DNA of 64,000 nt from Hormiphora californensis (taxonomy: Eukaryota; Ctenophora; Tentaculata; Cydippida; Pleurobrachiidae): the NCBI GenBank assembly GCA_020137815.1, contig CM035351.1, forward strand, positions 3,110,409-3,174,408, read 5' to 3'. The notes beneath the pieces are model-generated. The model saw only the letters and a program-made list of their open reading frames with translations, was not told where the DNA came from and made no database searches. This document shows, piece by piece, positions 11,133 to 38,717 of the stretch. The number at the start of each line of letters is the position of its first letter. Position 1 is the first letter of the stretch. Both the position numbers and the translations under genes were made by a program.

Positions 11133-11999
11133 TTACATGGACAGCTTGTAAAAAGAAGCAGCATTTCCACCCAGAACAGCTTCCCTCTCCTTCCTCACTG
11201 AGAGATGATAAGTAGCTCTTTATGTAGATCCAGAACGGTAGAAGTAGTTAGCCCCTGTGAGGGTCAGAACAGGCCAGTCACTGCCCATCATGCACCTTCC
11301 TGGGCCAAATAACCCCAACACCACATCAACATGGGCCTGGAATGTAGAGACATCAAATGAGGTGTTTTGGTGTTCAGGATCTACCTCTGTAACGAGGCCA
11401 GATATTTTACAATGGACATTAGGGCACCCAGCTGCAGACTCCATATCTCTCATCCACCCAGGGTCTACCTCAAGAGATTGGGATAAAAGTGGTTTAGCGA
11501 TGTGGTCAATCACAATCCGCAGCTCAGGTACAGCCTTGGCAAGGGTAGCAACGTGCGGAAGGTGGTGTGGCCGAGCTAGGAAGTCCAATGTTTTGCCACG
11601 AGCTGCCACTATTTTTAGTCCTGCTATAACGTCAGCTCTAACAACCCAGGCTGGATCACCCTCCATATCCAAGATATGTCGCACACCCACAAACTGTGGA
11701 AACTTGCACAGTGTGTCTAGTTGTCCCTCCAAGACAGGGTGATCAGTCAAATTGAGCCCCGCGACAACTCCTTTTATGAAGGAGCACTGCTGGTTGAGAA
11801 CCCACAGGGCCTCTTCCAGGGAGTTGTTTAAACATTGAACAAACACAGCACCATGAACCCCCGCCCCACTCATCTCCCTACCTGCTTCAGCGGTCGTGAC
11901 GTCACGATATATGGCCGCTACAGACTCGTTAGGCCACGGGTAGGAGAATCGCTGTAGGTCCCACACGTGGAAGTGGGAATCAATGATTGGAGGTGACAT
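11133..11999 (-). CDS. Amidohydrolase-2 family protein (lactonase-like), C-terminus frame-broken
   Basis: The ATG at 11999 opens PPIIDSHFHVWDL, the metal-binding HxH of the TIM-barrel amidohydrolases. Later come GVRHILDMEGD, LRIVIDHIAKP, HCKISGLVTE and MMGSDWPVL, placing the conserved H, H and D ligands. This fits the L-fuconolactonase / 2-pyrone-4,6-dicarboxylate lactonase group; the substrate is unknown. A TAA ends the frame at 11220, yet VLGGNAASFYKL, the usual C-terminus, follows in the same frame up to a TAA at 11133. Between them the adjoining frame gives LDLHKELLII, the expected helix. So one extra base near 11240 and one missing base near 11195 best explain the break. It appears to be a single exon, and an acceptor CTATCTAG lies six bases before the ATG. 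Confidence 0.85.
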
Positions 12000-12533
12000 T
12001 TGGGGCTAGATAGGGAAATGATGGGGATGTTAGTGTACTGGGGTGAGGGTGCTGTCAGAGCATTGGCTTGACAGCGAGGGAGAGACTAGAGCTGTCTGGC
12101 GCCTCTATCTGAGCGCACCATTTGAGCATAAAATGGGATATGGCGCCACCATACATGGCTAGAGTGAGGAAAGGGACGAGGTTGGGGAGGGTCTACCACC
12201 TAGGGAGAGGTATCAACAAGTGTAGAGAGGAGAGCATATTAAAATCATTGGTTTCTGTTTAAATATGACTGGTGTTGTCACATAATAAAATCTTGAAAGT
12301 TATTTGTAATAATACAAGGGTTCAACTAAATATAATAAACGTCTTCTCTAACTATTACTCTCCTATTATTTATTACACATGTATACTGTATGTAAATCAC
12401 ATATATTCCACACAAACACAACTAAATATATATAGATCTCGTTTTAAAAATAAATCACTGTATATTTCCGGATAAATCTTTTCTCCTCCTTTCTCTCTCA
12501 CATGTGCCCGACACTCTCAGAGTGAAGGAGGAC

Positions 12534-12593
12534 CTGTCTGGCGCCGCGGACCCCATCTAAGTGCACTGTCGGGGTCTTGCGCCGCCAGACAGA
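12534..12593. repeat. Dispersed hairpin, CTGTCTGGCG family
   Basis: CTGTCTGGCGCCGCGGACCCC pairs with the complementary GGGGTCTTGCGCCGCCAGACAG across a 16-base loop. It is the best-formed copy of the family. Confidence 0.75.
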
Positions 12594-12888
12594 GGGCGAG
12601 GGTCGGGTATAGCACACTAGATAGAGCTCTCTTTCTCTCTCTCTTAGAGTGGCTCGGTTTCTTGGACACTCTTCTTAGTTTGGGCACTCAACTAAAATGC
12701 AATAATATGTTTGTAACATTCGTATAAACACTAGAAGATGATTTTAGATCTTAACATATCAAAAATAAAGAAAAAAAAACTTAAAAAAAGTTTACCGATC
12801 ATTAAATATGAAAGATTTCACCATGTTACCATTTATTCTTCTAAATAATTTTAATTTCTGTCCCTCTCCAATCTCCATGTCTCTCTGT

Positions 12889-12938
<50 letters not shown>

Positions 12939-13539
12939 CCTCTCTCTCTCTTTCTCTCTCTTTCTCTCTCCTTCTCACTCTCTTTCTCTCTCCTTCTCAC
13001 TCTCTTTCTCTCTCCTTCCCTCGCCCAACTGACTGACTGACGTAATGATTGACGTATGATGACTGATACGTGAATGATTGTGCGATAAGTGTATTATACA
13101 GATTTCAACCTGTAGCAAAACATAACTTTTTCTCCCTAATTGTCCCATCAAGGGAATATATATTCAGTGAAAAATCAACAAAACTTGTGACCAAATAAAT
13201 AAGAACTAAAGGAAATGAGACGGATGATGACCTCTCTCTCTCTCGCAAGCACTGATCCGAGTGCATGGTTTTTGATATCAAATACATAAGACAAATATAA
13301 TATATCATTATTGCACTTGACTACTAAAAAACACTTAACATATTTCTTTTCAAACACACAAAAACTTTTACACGGTGTAAAAAGTATAATTTATATTGTG
13401 ACATGTGTAGTTCTGTGATATATTAATGTGAAAATTAAATTTTGCAAGCCAGCAGCTCAAGAATTTCATAAGATCAACTCATAACACATTTCAAACACAG
13501 TTCCCGGAGAGTTCACCGTATACAGCTCCCTGATACACG

Positions 13540-13650
13540 TCCTTCACTTCTTAACAAACGTAACCATGGTAACATCCTTCACTTCTCAACAATCGTAACC
13601 ATGGTAACGTCTTTCACTTCTCAACAATCGTAACCATGGTAACGTCCTTC
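13540..13650. repeat. Three tandem RFX/X-box-like palindromes
   Basis: A unit of about 33 bp containing TAACCATGGTAAC and CCTTCACTTCTCAACAATCG is repeated three times. The core fits GTNRCC-N-RGYAAC. It lies just downstream of the P/Q-rich gene stop, probably in its 3' UTR. Confidence 0.7.
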
Positions 13651-13713
13651 ACTTTCAACTCGAGCTTGAACATCTCTTCTTCAACTAAATTGCCTAGATA
13701 ACAGCCCCCTGTC

Positions 13714-16619
13714 TCAGGTTGTTGAAGAGGGTTCAGTTTTGATTGGTTGAATATTGAGGAACTGGTTCACATCCATTTCACCCTCAGATTGGGGTGATTC
13801 TGACCGAGGTAGATCGAAACACGTGGAGGTGGATGCAAACCAGGGATGTTGCTGCTGCTCCGGGACGTATTCGTGGTGCTGCTGTGGGACAGGGTGGTGA
13901 TGTTGAGGGGGAGGATGTTGCTGGTGATGGAATTGTTGTTGTTGCCTGGCAACCGGTGGTGAGGGGAGTTTGTCCGGTTGTTGCAGATACTGCTTGTAAA
14001 GCAGCTGCTGTTGCGGAGGTTGCTGTTGCTGTTCCTGGACGTGTTGCTGTTGCTGAGGAGGAGGGTAGACCCCAGTCCCACCACCACCCCCTTGTTGCCT
14101 ATACATGTGTAGCATGTTTTGGTAGAGATGTTGTTGGTGATGTAACTGCATGTAGTTGTTATGTTGCTGCTGCCGCGTGGTACCACCACCACCGCTATAC
14201 GATCCCTCACTACCTCCCCCGCCCCCTCCTGTTGATGATGCTGCTCTACCCTTGGCCTTCTTGCTCCGTTTGGGTTCTTGTGCTTGGTAGGGTGGGTGTA
14301 TCTGGATATTAACCGAATTGTCCGCGTCGCTCTTTTTCACGGGTCTCTTACTAGCAGCCTTCTTGGGCTGCTGCGGAGGGGGTTGTTGTGGTGTGGGGTG
14401 TTGCTGCTGCTGCTGTGGTGGGGCTTGTTGTTGTTGTTGGAGTTGTTGTTGGGTCTGGTAGTATGTCGTGTGTTGTTGGGGAGGGGGCTGGTAGGTCCGG
14501 GGTCCATCTCTCCTAGTGAGGGGAGACATGCCTGTCGGGGCATAGTAGCCCCCAGGTGGGAACATGGCCCCATATTGATCCATCATGAGAGGAGGAGGGA
14601 CGGGCATCTGTTGTTGCTCCATCCCAGGGTGGGGCCTTATATCAGCCTCCTTACCCTTCTTCCCCTTCGCCCCACCAGGCGGGGGTTTGGGTTTCAGGTT
14701 GGGCCTCTGTTGCTGGGTTGGCTGTTGGATCATATTGGGAGTCATGGCCTGCATGGGCACCATATGGGCAGGATGAGGGGGTGGAGCGTAGTATTGGTTG
14801 AACGGGATCTGGTAGTACTGCTGGGGGTAGGTATTGTAATTAGTCTGCTGTACAACAATCTGCTGGGGCGGCATCTGTGGAGTGGAGGGTTGTTGTGGAG
14901 GGGGAGCAGGTGGATATCCGCCGCTCATCAGGGTGGGTGGGGGCGTCTGTTGCACCTTTTGTTCCCCAGGGCTGAACTGGTGGTCCTGGGTGGTGCTGGT
15001 GGTGTAGGAGACTGGGGTTGTAGCGGAGGTATAGCAGGGGACATTACCACCGCCTGTTGCTGAGGAGGGAGGGGTGGAGGCGGAGGGTTGGGAGACAAGA
15101 TACACCTTGTTGTTCATCTGGAGTTGGACACCACCAGGTTTGGAGAGTAGGATAGGGTTAGTACCACCATTAGGAGCTGGTGTAGCAGCCCCGGGGGAGG
15201 CGTTAATAAACTGTTGACCAGGTAGCATGGCCGCCTGTTTCCCTGCTACTGGACCTCCTGCCCCTCCCTGCTGCATGTTCTGAGGTGGGACCTGGATCAG
15301 CAACTGATAACCATTACAGGATTGCAATGCCTGGGCAGGTATAGCCTGATACAACACCTGCTGTACTTGGTTACTATTACCCCCGCTCTTCTTCGCCGGT
15401 TTCTTCCTCTTTGGTTTCTGTTCCTGGTGGGATTTGTTCTCCTCCTTGGTCTCCTCAGGCTCCTTTGGAGGGGGAGCAGGGGTGGTGGTTCTAGAGAAGG
15501 GATAGTAGCCATCAATCTCAATCTGTCTCCGGAGTGACTCATTTTGTTCAATCATCCTCTGGACACTAACAGTCGGTGGCTCTATCACCTTCTCGTCAAT
15601 GGCCCGTAGAGCATCAGTGATTGAGGAAGGCCTCTCCTTGATTTCCCGGGATATTGGAATCTTGTAGACACACTTTCCGTCCTCCCCAGTGGCAAGAATG
15701 GCCTGGGTTGGCCGGACACTGGACACAACCCTGGACGCCCCACCACCACCCTGGTTGGACCTGCCCCCGTGTGGGGATATTGGTGTGTGTAACCGGGGCA
15801 GTGGCAACTTTAGATGTTGCTGCTGGTGGTGGTGGTGGTGTGGGGGCTGGGGTTGTTGCGAGGTCTGCTGCGAGGTAACTGGACTGGTCGGGGGTGGCGG
15901 GGCCGGTAGGATGGATCTGGGTAACCGGGCCCTGGGTGGGGCTGGGTTGTAATGTCGCGGGGGAGGGGGAGCAACTTGGACAGAGTGGTGTTGGATTGGT
16001 AGCTGGTGGTGATAGGGAGGTTGTTGTTGAGGAGCTGCAGGGGGATGGGAAACTGTTTCCGAGACAGCAGGAGGAGGAATGATGTTCTGGAAATGTAGTT
16101 CGAGGGGTAGAGTCCTCCGGAGAGAGGGGTTTTATCATCGGCGACCAGTTTGCCGTGTTGTACTGGGAGGGAGGAAGATGTTAGAATACACAGATAAACA
16201 CACGAGCAAGCACATATAGATAAACTCGCACATAAGCCCACAGATTAACACACACATACAATATGTTAACAGACAAACTAACAGACAATGTTACCCACCT
16301 TTTCAGCGAATTCCTCCAATGGAGTAACACCACTTCCAGCAGTAACTACGGGTGGAACTGGCACAGGATTAGGATTGGGAGCAGGCTTATTGTTATTCAA
16401 ACTGGCATTACTCCAAGTATTTGGCACTGGCCCCACCACCGATGAGTTTCCCAGTAGAGGGGGCATGTTTGAGACAGGTTGTTGGTTTGTTGTTATTCCG
16501 GGGGAGTTGTTGTTGTTGTTATTGTTGGTTGTTATTGTAGCGCTGCTGGGTGCCACTTTACACATGGGCGTCACTCGATTCACGGGCCTGGAGGAGGGGG
16601 GACATCGTGCTAGCGGAAC
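13714..16619 (-). CDS. Large Pro/Gln/Asn-rich low-complexity protein
   Basis: Two exons are clear: 16619-16299 and 16162-13714 (stop at 13714), joined in phase 0 to give LEEFAEKYNTANWSPM. The product is over 900 residues. Asn- and Pro-rich tracts come first, then one ordinary segment (ILATGEDGKCVYKIP to RQIEIDGYYPFSR), then long poly-Q, poly-P, Gly-rich and Tyr/Gln stretches, and a C-terminal PIKTEP that fits a SUMO-acceptor consensus. The composition suggests a prion-like nuclear scaffold or coactivator; I do not recognise the family. The frame changes by one extra base between about 15850 and 16100. The first exon is not certain. It starts 390 bp after the RAD54L2-like stop on the same strand, so it could be a separate gene or a missed extension. 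Confidence 0.6.
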
Positions 16620-16669
16620 CTATGTACAGAGATGGGGGTGACACAGAGAGGAACACACAGAGAAAAAGA

Positions 16670-16742
16670 TAGAGAGAGAGAGAGAAAGAGAGAGAAAGAG
16701 AGAGAAAGAGAGAGAAAGAGAGAGATAGAGAGAGAGAGAGAA

Positions 16743-16797
<55 letters not shown>

Positions 16798-16825
16798 TAG
16801 AAAGAGAGAAAGAGACAGAGAGGGG
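16670..16825. repeat. (GA)n array
   Basis: GA repeats with AGAAA interruptions lie between the P/Q-rich gene and the RAD54L2-like gene. On the sense (minus) strand it is a CT tract directly upstream of the first clear P/Q-gene exon. Confidence 0.95.
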
Positions 16826-17008
16826 TAAATGAGTATTTTGGGGTCCGCGGGGGCCGGGGTTGGAGTACTTTTGGACAGCTGACCTACTCTGGAAAGAGAG
16901 GTGTGCAAAGAGAAAAAACAAAGTAATTAATTTTAGGTTTGGTGAATACAATTTATAACAACGAAAACAATTTAAGGTAATCAATCGATCAGCTGCACAG
17001 CGCTGCAC

Positions 17009-32979
<15,971 letters not shown>

Positions 32980-33293
32980 CCTACTGCTGTTATACAAGGG
33001 GAGCGGTTAGTTGATTAAGCTAATAGAGTTAATAGAGGCGAGGAGGAATATCATAATGATGCACATGGTATAACGGTGGCGGTGGTGTTTAATTAGTGGG
33101 TTAAACACTTTTAGAGTTGGTCTTGAGAGAGGTATTGCATTGAGAGTAGTGGATATTAAAACTAGCAATCTGAGAAAGGAAAACGGTAATAGCAAAACTG
33201 ATAATAATTTACATACATATTCCAAACTCATCTCTACTCAATCCAAGTCCCTCTCACATCAAGCGAGTTAGTATTCACTAGCATTGTGCCAGA

Positions 33294-33698
33294 TCAAGCG
33301 AATCTGTAGAGCAGCTTGTGCATACAAATCTCCCAAATATCCCGGACAGTTTCCACGGTCTCCCTTTCATCGTCAGAGATCCAGGTATCCATACTCCGCT
33401 CCACGTGATAACACAACTCGACGATATCCAAACTATCCAAACCAAGATCATCAACTAGACTGGCATCCAGATGCACCTTGGAGCCATCTATCTTATCGTA
33501 TTGGTTCATAACGAAGAATATCCGTTCCTGGATCTGGTCAGCCGTCCACGAGGCACCAGTTCGACGGTGGGCATCCAGGGGGGAGGATTTGGTCAGGACG
33601 GGCATCTTACGGAGGGCAGCGGTACAGAGAGGTCGGGATATCTGGCATGCCAGGGCAGGCCCACTTCTCCGGAGGAAGTGCCTGAATAACTGAGACAT
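33294..33698 (-). CDS. NDUFAB1-like: Mitochondrial acyl carrier protein-like (NDUFAB1 family)
   Basis: A single 134-residue frame starts at ATG 33698. The first 40 residues are Arg/Ser/Leu-rich without acids (MSQLFRHFLRRSGPALACQI), a likely mitochondrial targeting signal. Then come QIQERIFFVMNQYDKIDG and DDLGLDSLDIVELCYHVE, the 4'-phosphopantetheine site with Ser in DSLD. Such proteins carry acyl chains for mitochondrial fatty-acid and lipoate synthesis and belong to respiratory complex I. The second half (RSMDTWISDDERETVETVRD) is unusual compared with typical ACPs, which read EFGFEIPD, so this may be a diverged paralogue. It lies 165 bp after the CCDC86-like stop and 314 bp before the RAD54L2-like start. 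A CCAATAG acceptor ends two bases before the ATG. No frame break. Confidence 0.88.
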   Translation of the reverse strand: MSQLFRHFLRRSGPALACQISRPLCTAALRKMPVLTKSSPLDAHRRTGASWTADQIQERIFFVMNQYDKIDGSKVHLDASLVDDLGLDSLDIVELCYHVERSMDTWISDDERETVETVRDIWEICMHKLLYRFA

Positions 33699-33863
33699 CG
33701 CTATTGGAGATAGATTGGAGTGTTATTGATAGTCCAAGGGTGGCCGGTGGAGGTGTTATATCAGGGGTCTAATCTATCTGTGTTAGTGGTAGGAGAATAA
33801 AACATCGTATTTGAAAGGATGTTAAAAAGTCAGTTGAGCAAATAAATTAATTTAAAAGTTGGA

Positions 33864-34552
33864 TCATCGGGTTTCAATGGTTCTCAGTTGCTTCTTCTTT
33901 ATCTTCTTCAACTTCTTAGTGTTTGTAATCTAAGGCAGGGGTAAGACAGGTTTAACGTTTAAATTTAACAACTGTTTTATACAAGTACTTGTGTTCGCTA
34001 AAGAAATCTATCAGATTCAATTATGTTTAGAAGATTCAAATCTCACTAATAACTAAATCTTATCTCACCGTCTGCACAATTTCACATTTCCTCTCGTTTT
34101 CCTCTCTTCGCTTCTTATTTGACTCTTCTTGTTTCCTTCGTGCCTAAAAGTACAAACAAGTTGAGATCATTCAACATCACAATTGAATTGTTTTGAAGTT
34201 TTTCAGCCCCAACCCAATTAAAAGATCAACAACTACTCACCTCTAATTTTTCAGAACGCTCAGACAGTATCTGACTAGGCGAGCTCCTTGCAGTTCTGCT
34301 TCTGTTGTTTCAGCTGCATCTTCTTTTCAAAGGACGACTTCACTGCTTTAACGGCAATAACCCCTGACGTCCTGTAACGACGTTAAATCTGTTAGCAATT
34401 GCAGGTTATCAGTTGTCAATTGTCAGTTTTCACTTATCAGGTATATATGAGTTCAAGTCAAAAAGATTGTTTTGTGTGAAATGTTCTTACTTGCATTCCT
34501 TTTTCTGCTTCCACGCCCTCCCTGAGACGGGTTTACTACTGTGCTTCACCAT
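33864..34552 (-). CDS. CCDC86-like: CCDC86/Cgr1-family nucleolar protein, four exons
   Basis: Exons: 34552-34491, 34371-34241, 34143-34069 and 33929-33864. The first reads MVKHSSKPVSGRAWKQKKEC, the second SSFEKKMQLKQQ, the third RRKQEESNKKRREENERKCE and the last NTKKLKKIKKKQLRTIETR then TGA. This PVSGR-W-K start, basic coiled middle and KLKKIKKKQLR end are diagnostic of the Cgr1/CCDC86 family, which acts in large-subunit rRNA processing or chromosome periphery organisation. Exon 2 is one base too long: its first frame stops at TAG after CKELA, while the next frame (SQILSERSEKLE) leads into exon 3. The product is about 110 residues, shorter than human CCDC86 but close to yeast Cgr1. The ATG lies four bases after a TTTCTCAATAG acceptor. 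Confidence 0.85.
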
Positions 34553-34667
34553 TATCCTATTGAGAAAGGATTTCTTTTAATAATTGCATAAACAAGTAAT
34601 TGTTCTTAGTAAAAAAAGGATAAAGTATATATGTGTAAGAAAATTACATTTATCTCATCTGTGATCT

Positions 34668-34786
34668 GTCATCTGAATAAAAAGTATCTGAATAAAAAGC
34701 ATCTGAATAAAAACTATCTGAATAAAAAATATCTGAATCAAAAATATCTGAATTAAAACTATCTGAATGAAAAAATATCTATCGTC
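34668..34786. repeat. 15-bp tandem repeat ATCTGAATAAAAA(G/C)T
   Basis: About eight copies of ATCTGAATAAAAAGT with single-base changes follow each other upstream of the CCDC86-like gene. Confidence 0.85.
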
Positions 34787-34789
34787 ATT

Positions 34790-36480
34790 TTATGAAATAA
34801 AATGTGGTGTGAGCCACTCAACAAGCTCGTACAATATAATTGTATCTCGTTAGAGAATCCCTATTAGGGATACTTGTTAAAAAATAGGAATACTCAACCA
34901 CCTAACTTAGCAATAGTTTTGTGCTAAGTGAGATGGTATTGCTGCAATTCACAGTATTTTATCTCTGAACAGCATATCGCCAACTGGCTGGAGAATGGAG
35001 ATTGATAAATGATAATTGGCTTTATTAAAAACTTGCACATGAAATATCAAAGTCTTTTTACTTGTACCATCAGGATTAGTAGTTTTAACCAACGTATACA
35101 CATTCGCATCTTATATCAAAACTGTTTTCTCTCGAAGCTCAACACATTTGAGTACTACTTAACTACCTTTCCCGACAAACCACCTGTTCGTGGCTACCGG
35201 GTGAAACCCCCCATAAGCGGGGGCCCAGGGGCGCAGCCGAGGGGGCGGAGCCCCCCGGAAAATTTTCAAGTTTTTTGGCTGTTTTTATCAATCTGAGACC
35301 AGTTTTATTGCATAAAATTCAGGTCGAGTGAGTGGTGGAGTGGACGATAGTTTTGACTAATTGAAAGCATTTGGCGAGTTTAGACAATTTTTAATTCAAG
35401 CTAATTTTCAAACTGACATCAAACATAATAGGAAATTAAAGCCAGCACAATTAGAATACAAAGGTCAAACAATGTGGGAGTAGGGAATGGGCACTTATAC
35501 ATATAATCTACTGTTTTGTTATTTGATACAGGAGTGAGATCTAGGTGATGACATGTTGAATTGAAGAGCCCCCCTTTCTCTCAAATATTCGGTTGTCCTG
35601 GACAAGTGGGGGTCGGGAAATGCCATATATTTCCCCTTTCTCTCCCTTTTTCTCTCTCTCGAGCGCTACTCTAGGGGTCCCCATATATTACCTGATACTC
35701 CGGTTGTCCAGAGAGGTTGTGGACAACCCAGCTAATATCCCTTGTAATATGGGGAGAAAATCGCGAAAAAATCGGAAAAAATCAGAAAAAAATACTCCAA
35801 AATTATTGTTGGCCATTGATATTTTATTGATGAAATTTGTAAACTTTGCTCACTTGTCCATGGACAAGTGGACAACCGCACACTACGCCCCTTCCGTATG
35901 CTGTGTTGATGTTGAACCCAAAACAGAATGTTTGACAAACAGTCAGAATTACAAAGGGTAGCACTTGATAAAACTGTCCATTTGAAGCAAACTCGTAGAT
36001 CAACATAGCCACAAAAACGACGTTTTGAAAAAGCTGTGCCCGAAGCCGTGCCGCTTGTATCGGGAGTAAGGAGACGTTGGTCTAAGCTGTAGCGCCTGCC
36101 AAGTTACAATCGCAGCTCCACAACTGTTCATTGATAAGTAACGACAATTTAAAATTGTTAAGTCTCACAGATTCGCCGTTAATTTCAGGCGATTTAACGA
36201 CCAAAAAATTTGCAGACGATCACTCTAAATTAGTGAAAAATTGATCCAAACTCCTTTAAACTCGCCAAAATAGCCATAAGTCATTCACGTTCAGCCTTAA
36301 CAATCTGAAAAACTGGAGGAGCCAGCTAGTTTCTTTTGGAGGTTTAACTTTAGTTCGGGAAAAAAAGCGAACGTAAAAAACGTAAAAAACGTAAAAACTT
36401 TCTAAAAGGGGGTTAAAATGGTATTAGATAACAATATCAATATGAAAATACCGGTCTCCCATGGGGGAGAAGATTAATAA
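34790..36480. other. Gene-free region
   Basis: Nothing I can support as coding. At 35190-35262 there is a GC-rich, hairpin-prone block (CCCCCCATAAGCGGGGG and GGGGGCGGAGCCCCCC). The rest is AT-rich with duplicated GGACAACC and GTGGACAA words near 35700-35880. Confidence 0.5.
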
Positions 36481-36668
36481 ATTACTGCATTGATTAAAAT
36501 TGATTAAATTTGGTAGAATTAAAAGTATTATATAATAAGTTAATGTCATTGAGTTCGCTCTTATACTGCCTCGTTTTAGTGAACTTATTGCCTCTATGCC
36601 CTCTCAAGCTAATGACAGTTGTTCGGAGCAGGGTGAAAGACAACCGCTGCCTAATGTAACGGATGGTG

Positions 36669-37721
36669 TCAGAGTAAGCCTGGTGCGTTGTCAGCAAGCA
36701 GCTTGGCAAGGCGCCTGTAGAATTTTTCTGCCTCGTTGCCCAGGGCACCAGTTACTGAAAACACGAGTGGGCAAAAACAACTCTGTTCAACCTCAAGGAC
36801 ACGTTCGTTATAGCAGCGTTTTTTCTCGTCCTCGTGTCGTTTCAGAGCTGTATCAAGAGGAATGGCACAGTTTGTAGGAGCCAATGGATTGAAGATGCGC
36901 ACATCTGTGTAAATTTTGTCCATGGGAAGCCAAAAATCCCTGGCAGCAACATCAAGGCGAGCATCATTTGCAGTGTTAGCTGATTTTAGCCGGAAGGTTT
37001 CGCCAGTGATTGGGAGAAGATGGGGTTCTCTTGAAACATCACGGCATCCCGCCTCTTTCAGCAGGTTTGCAGTAAGGTCCCGGATCTCATTATGCCGCAG
37101 CTGCACGTAACCACCAAGATGACAAGAGAGGCTGTGTTCAGTGGTGTTAGGTTTTCCACACGGACAATTTGGTGGTCTACCCTCAAGTTCCAAGCAGTAG
37201 CGGAGGGACATGGAGTCCCAGAACTCCTGTTTGTTCAGATTGAACCTATGTTCCTGGAGTGGGAGAGATGTTACCCATATGGAAGACCCTCGCCGTGTTC
37301 TCTCTTGGTGGAAACGCTGTTCGGTGGGTGGCAGTGCCTCTCTCACAAGCTCTTCAGCCTTGGTCTGGCTCAGCCGTTTGGTGGTCAACATCTCGGATTT
37401 CGCAGACACCAGCTCCTGCTTCAGCAAATGCAAACTCTCTGGATCAAATTGTGTTTTCTGTCCGTTAATGATTTTGGAGAGTGGTGCAGTAGCTGTAGCA
37501 GAACTGGTGTATTCGAAATCCGCGATCTCGACGGGATTAAAGATTCCAAGGCCCCCGTGGCGGGCAGGGAGTGACAGGAGCTTCCGATTGTTCGGTGTCA
37601 GTTGGTTGCTGATTGTTTTTGGGATGAAAGTGGATGATATGATGTCTTCCAGTGGCTGGAAGAGACCAGAGATGTCCTTGGTAGTTCTCATAATAAACAA
37701 CCACCGTTTGGAGAGTCCCAT
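36669..37721 (-). mobile_element. LINE ORF2 C-terminal fragment
   Basis: A 350-residue frame has LPARHGGLGIFNPVE, then the zinc-knuckle-like CPCGKPNTTEHSLSCHLGGY, NDARLDVAARDFW and TDVRIFNPLAPTN. This is the region after the reverse transcriptase in many invertebrate non-LTR elements. Downstream, AYSDTIRYIRQRLSFTLLR continues the family in the next frame, one base over, from about 36680 to 36530. The reverse transcriptase core upstream is missing, so the copy is 5'-truncated. Confidence 0.8.
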
Positions 37722-37749
37722 GATGTAAGCAGAGAATGATGGATGGGGC

Positions 37750-38710
37750 TCAGATGTTGAAAAATCCGATAAGTCTGTAAACGTAAAAATAATCGTAAAC
37801 GTAAAAATAATCGCGAAATCCCAAAAAATGCTGTGCGCTGGGTGTTTTTCTAACGCGCAAATCGCAAAGGTGCGCCGCGCACCCCTCTTTTTTCAAAATA
37901 AAACTCTTATTCTTGCAACTCACGGGCGCGATTATAAAGTGCGTTGGCATGCGCTGCAGACCCCAAGTGCGCGCGTTTTCCACGGCTTCTAGGGCCTGTA
38001 GCATCCATATAATAAATTCCAAAATGTTAGTCCGATAATTGTTTTCTCCCTACTCCTCCTACAGTTTTTGAGCTAGACCCCTGAAAATTTGTACACTGGT
38101 ACTTTGGACCAAGGCGGGTGTAAGTACGGGCTCAGATTTTTGATCCGATCTTTACAACAGTGACGTCACGGGGTGACGTCATTGCGACAAAAAGACTTAC
38201 ATTTTTCAAACGCTTCTAAGACCCTGAAAACGGCTCTAAATCAAAAAACTAACGCAATAGTGGGGAAAGAGAATCGTTTGAACTTCATTTTACATGATAG
38301 CGATTTCCCGTAACTCAATGTTTAAGGGTCGTAAATCGCGTCGGGAAAGTTAAAAATGCCAAAAATACGATATTTTTCACCGTAGCCACCCAAAATCTTA
38401 TCCAATCGATATCAAACTTGGTCGTTATGTGAATTTTAATGTCCTTTGGCCAGGGGTTCCCGGAAAACGGATTGGCAAGATGAGAACTGACCGGAGTTCT
38501 TATAATTCTAAATTCACGAATTTGGAATTTTTCGTCGACTTTTTTTTGGCGAGGAAATTTTCAATACAATGAATTTTAAAATTTTACACTGCGCGCGTAA
38601 TTCTAGGTTCCGCGCGCGGCGTAAAAAAGCAGCGCTTTTTTGGGAAAATTCGCGTGTTACAGTAAATGATTTACCCGCCTCGCCAAAATTGTAACGCGCT
38701 CCTACTATGA
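37750..38710. other. Gene-free region, probably old repeat
   Basis: No gene seen. Two copies of GTAAACGTAAAAATAATCG lie near 37777. A GTGACGTCACGGGGTGACGTCATT block lies at 38159-38183. Phrases such as ATCGATATCAAACTTGGTCG recur in the element at 23.3 kb (GATCTCAAACTTGGTCAG), so this is probably repeat-derived. Confidence 0.5.
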
Positions 38711-38717
38711 GACTCAT

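Larger units (their letters stand above)
12000..13713. other. Intergenic and 3' region with repeats
   Basis: The stretch holds a CTGTCTGGCG hairpin (12534-12593), a related fragment at 12090-12150, an AT-rich block (12240-12480) and a (CT)n array (12896-13022). Three copies of a roughly 33-bp unit containing GTAACCATGGTAAC lie at 13540-13650. No gene is seen; part is probably the 3' UTR of the P/Q-rich gene. Confidence 0.6.

Noticed and set aside
14278-15063. Long plus-strand frame opposite the P/Q-rich gene
   Set aside because: It is the antisense shadow of poly-Gln and poly-Pro codons (Leu, Val, Gly, Trp-rich) with no domain.
35593-35961. 122-residue plus-strand frame as a gene
   Set aside because: No recognisable domain, low-complexity Lys-rich centre, no splice or start context.
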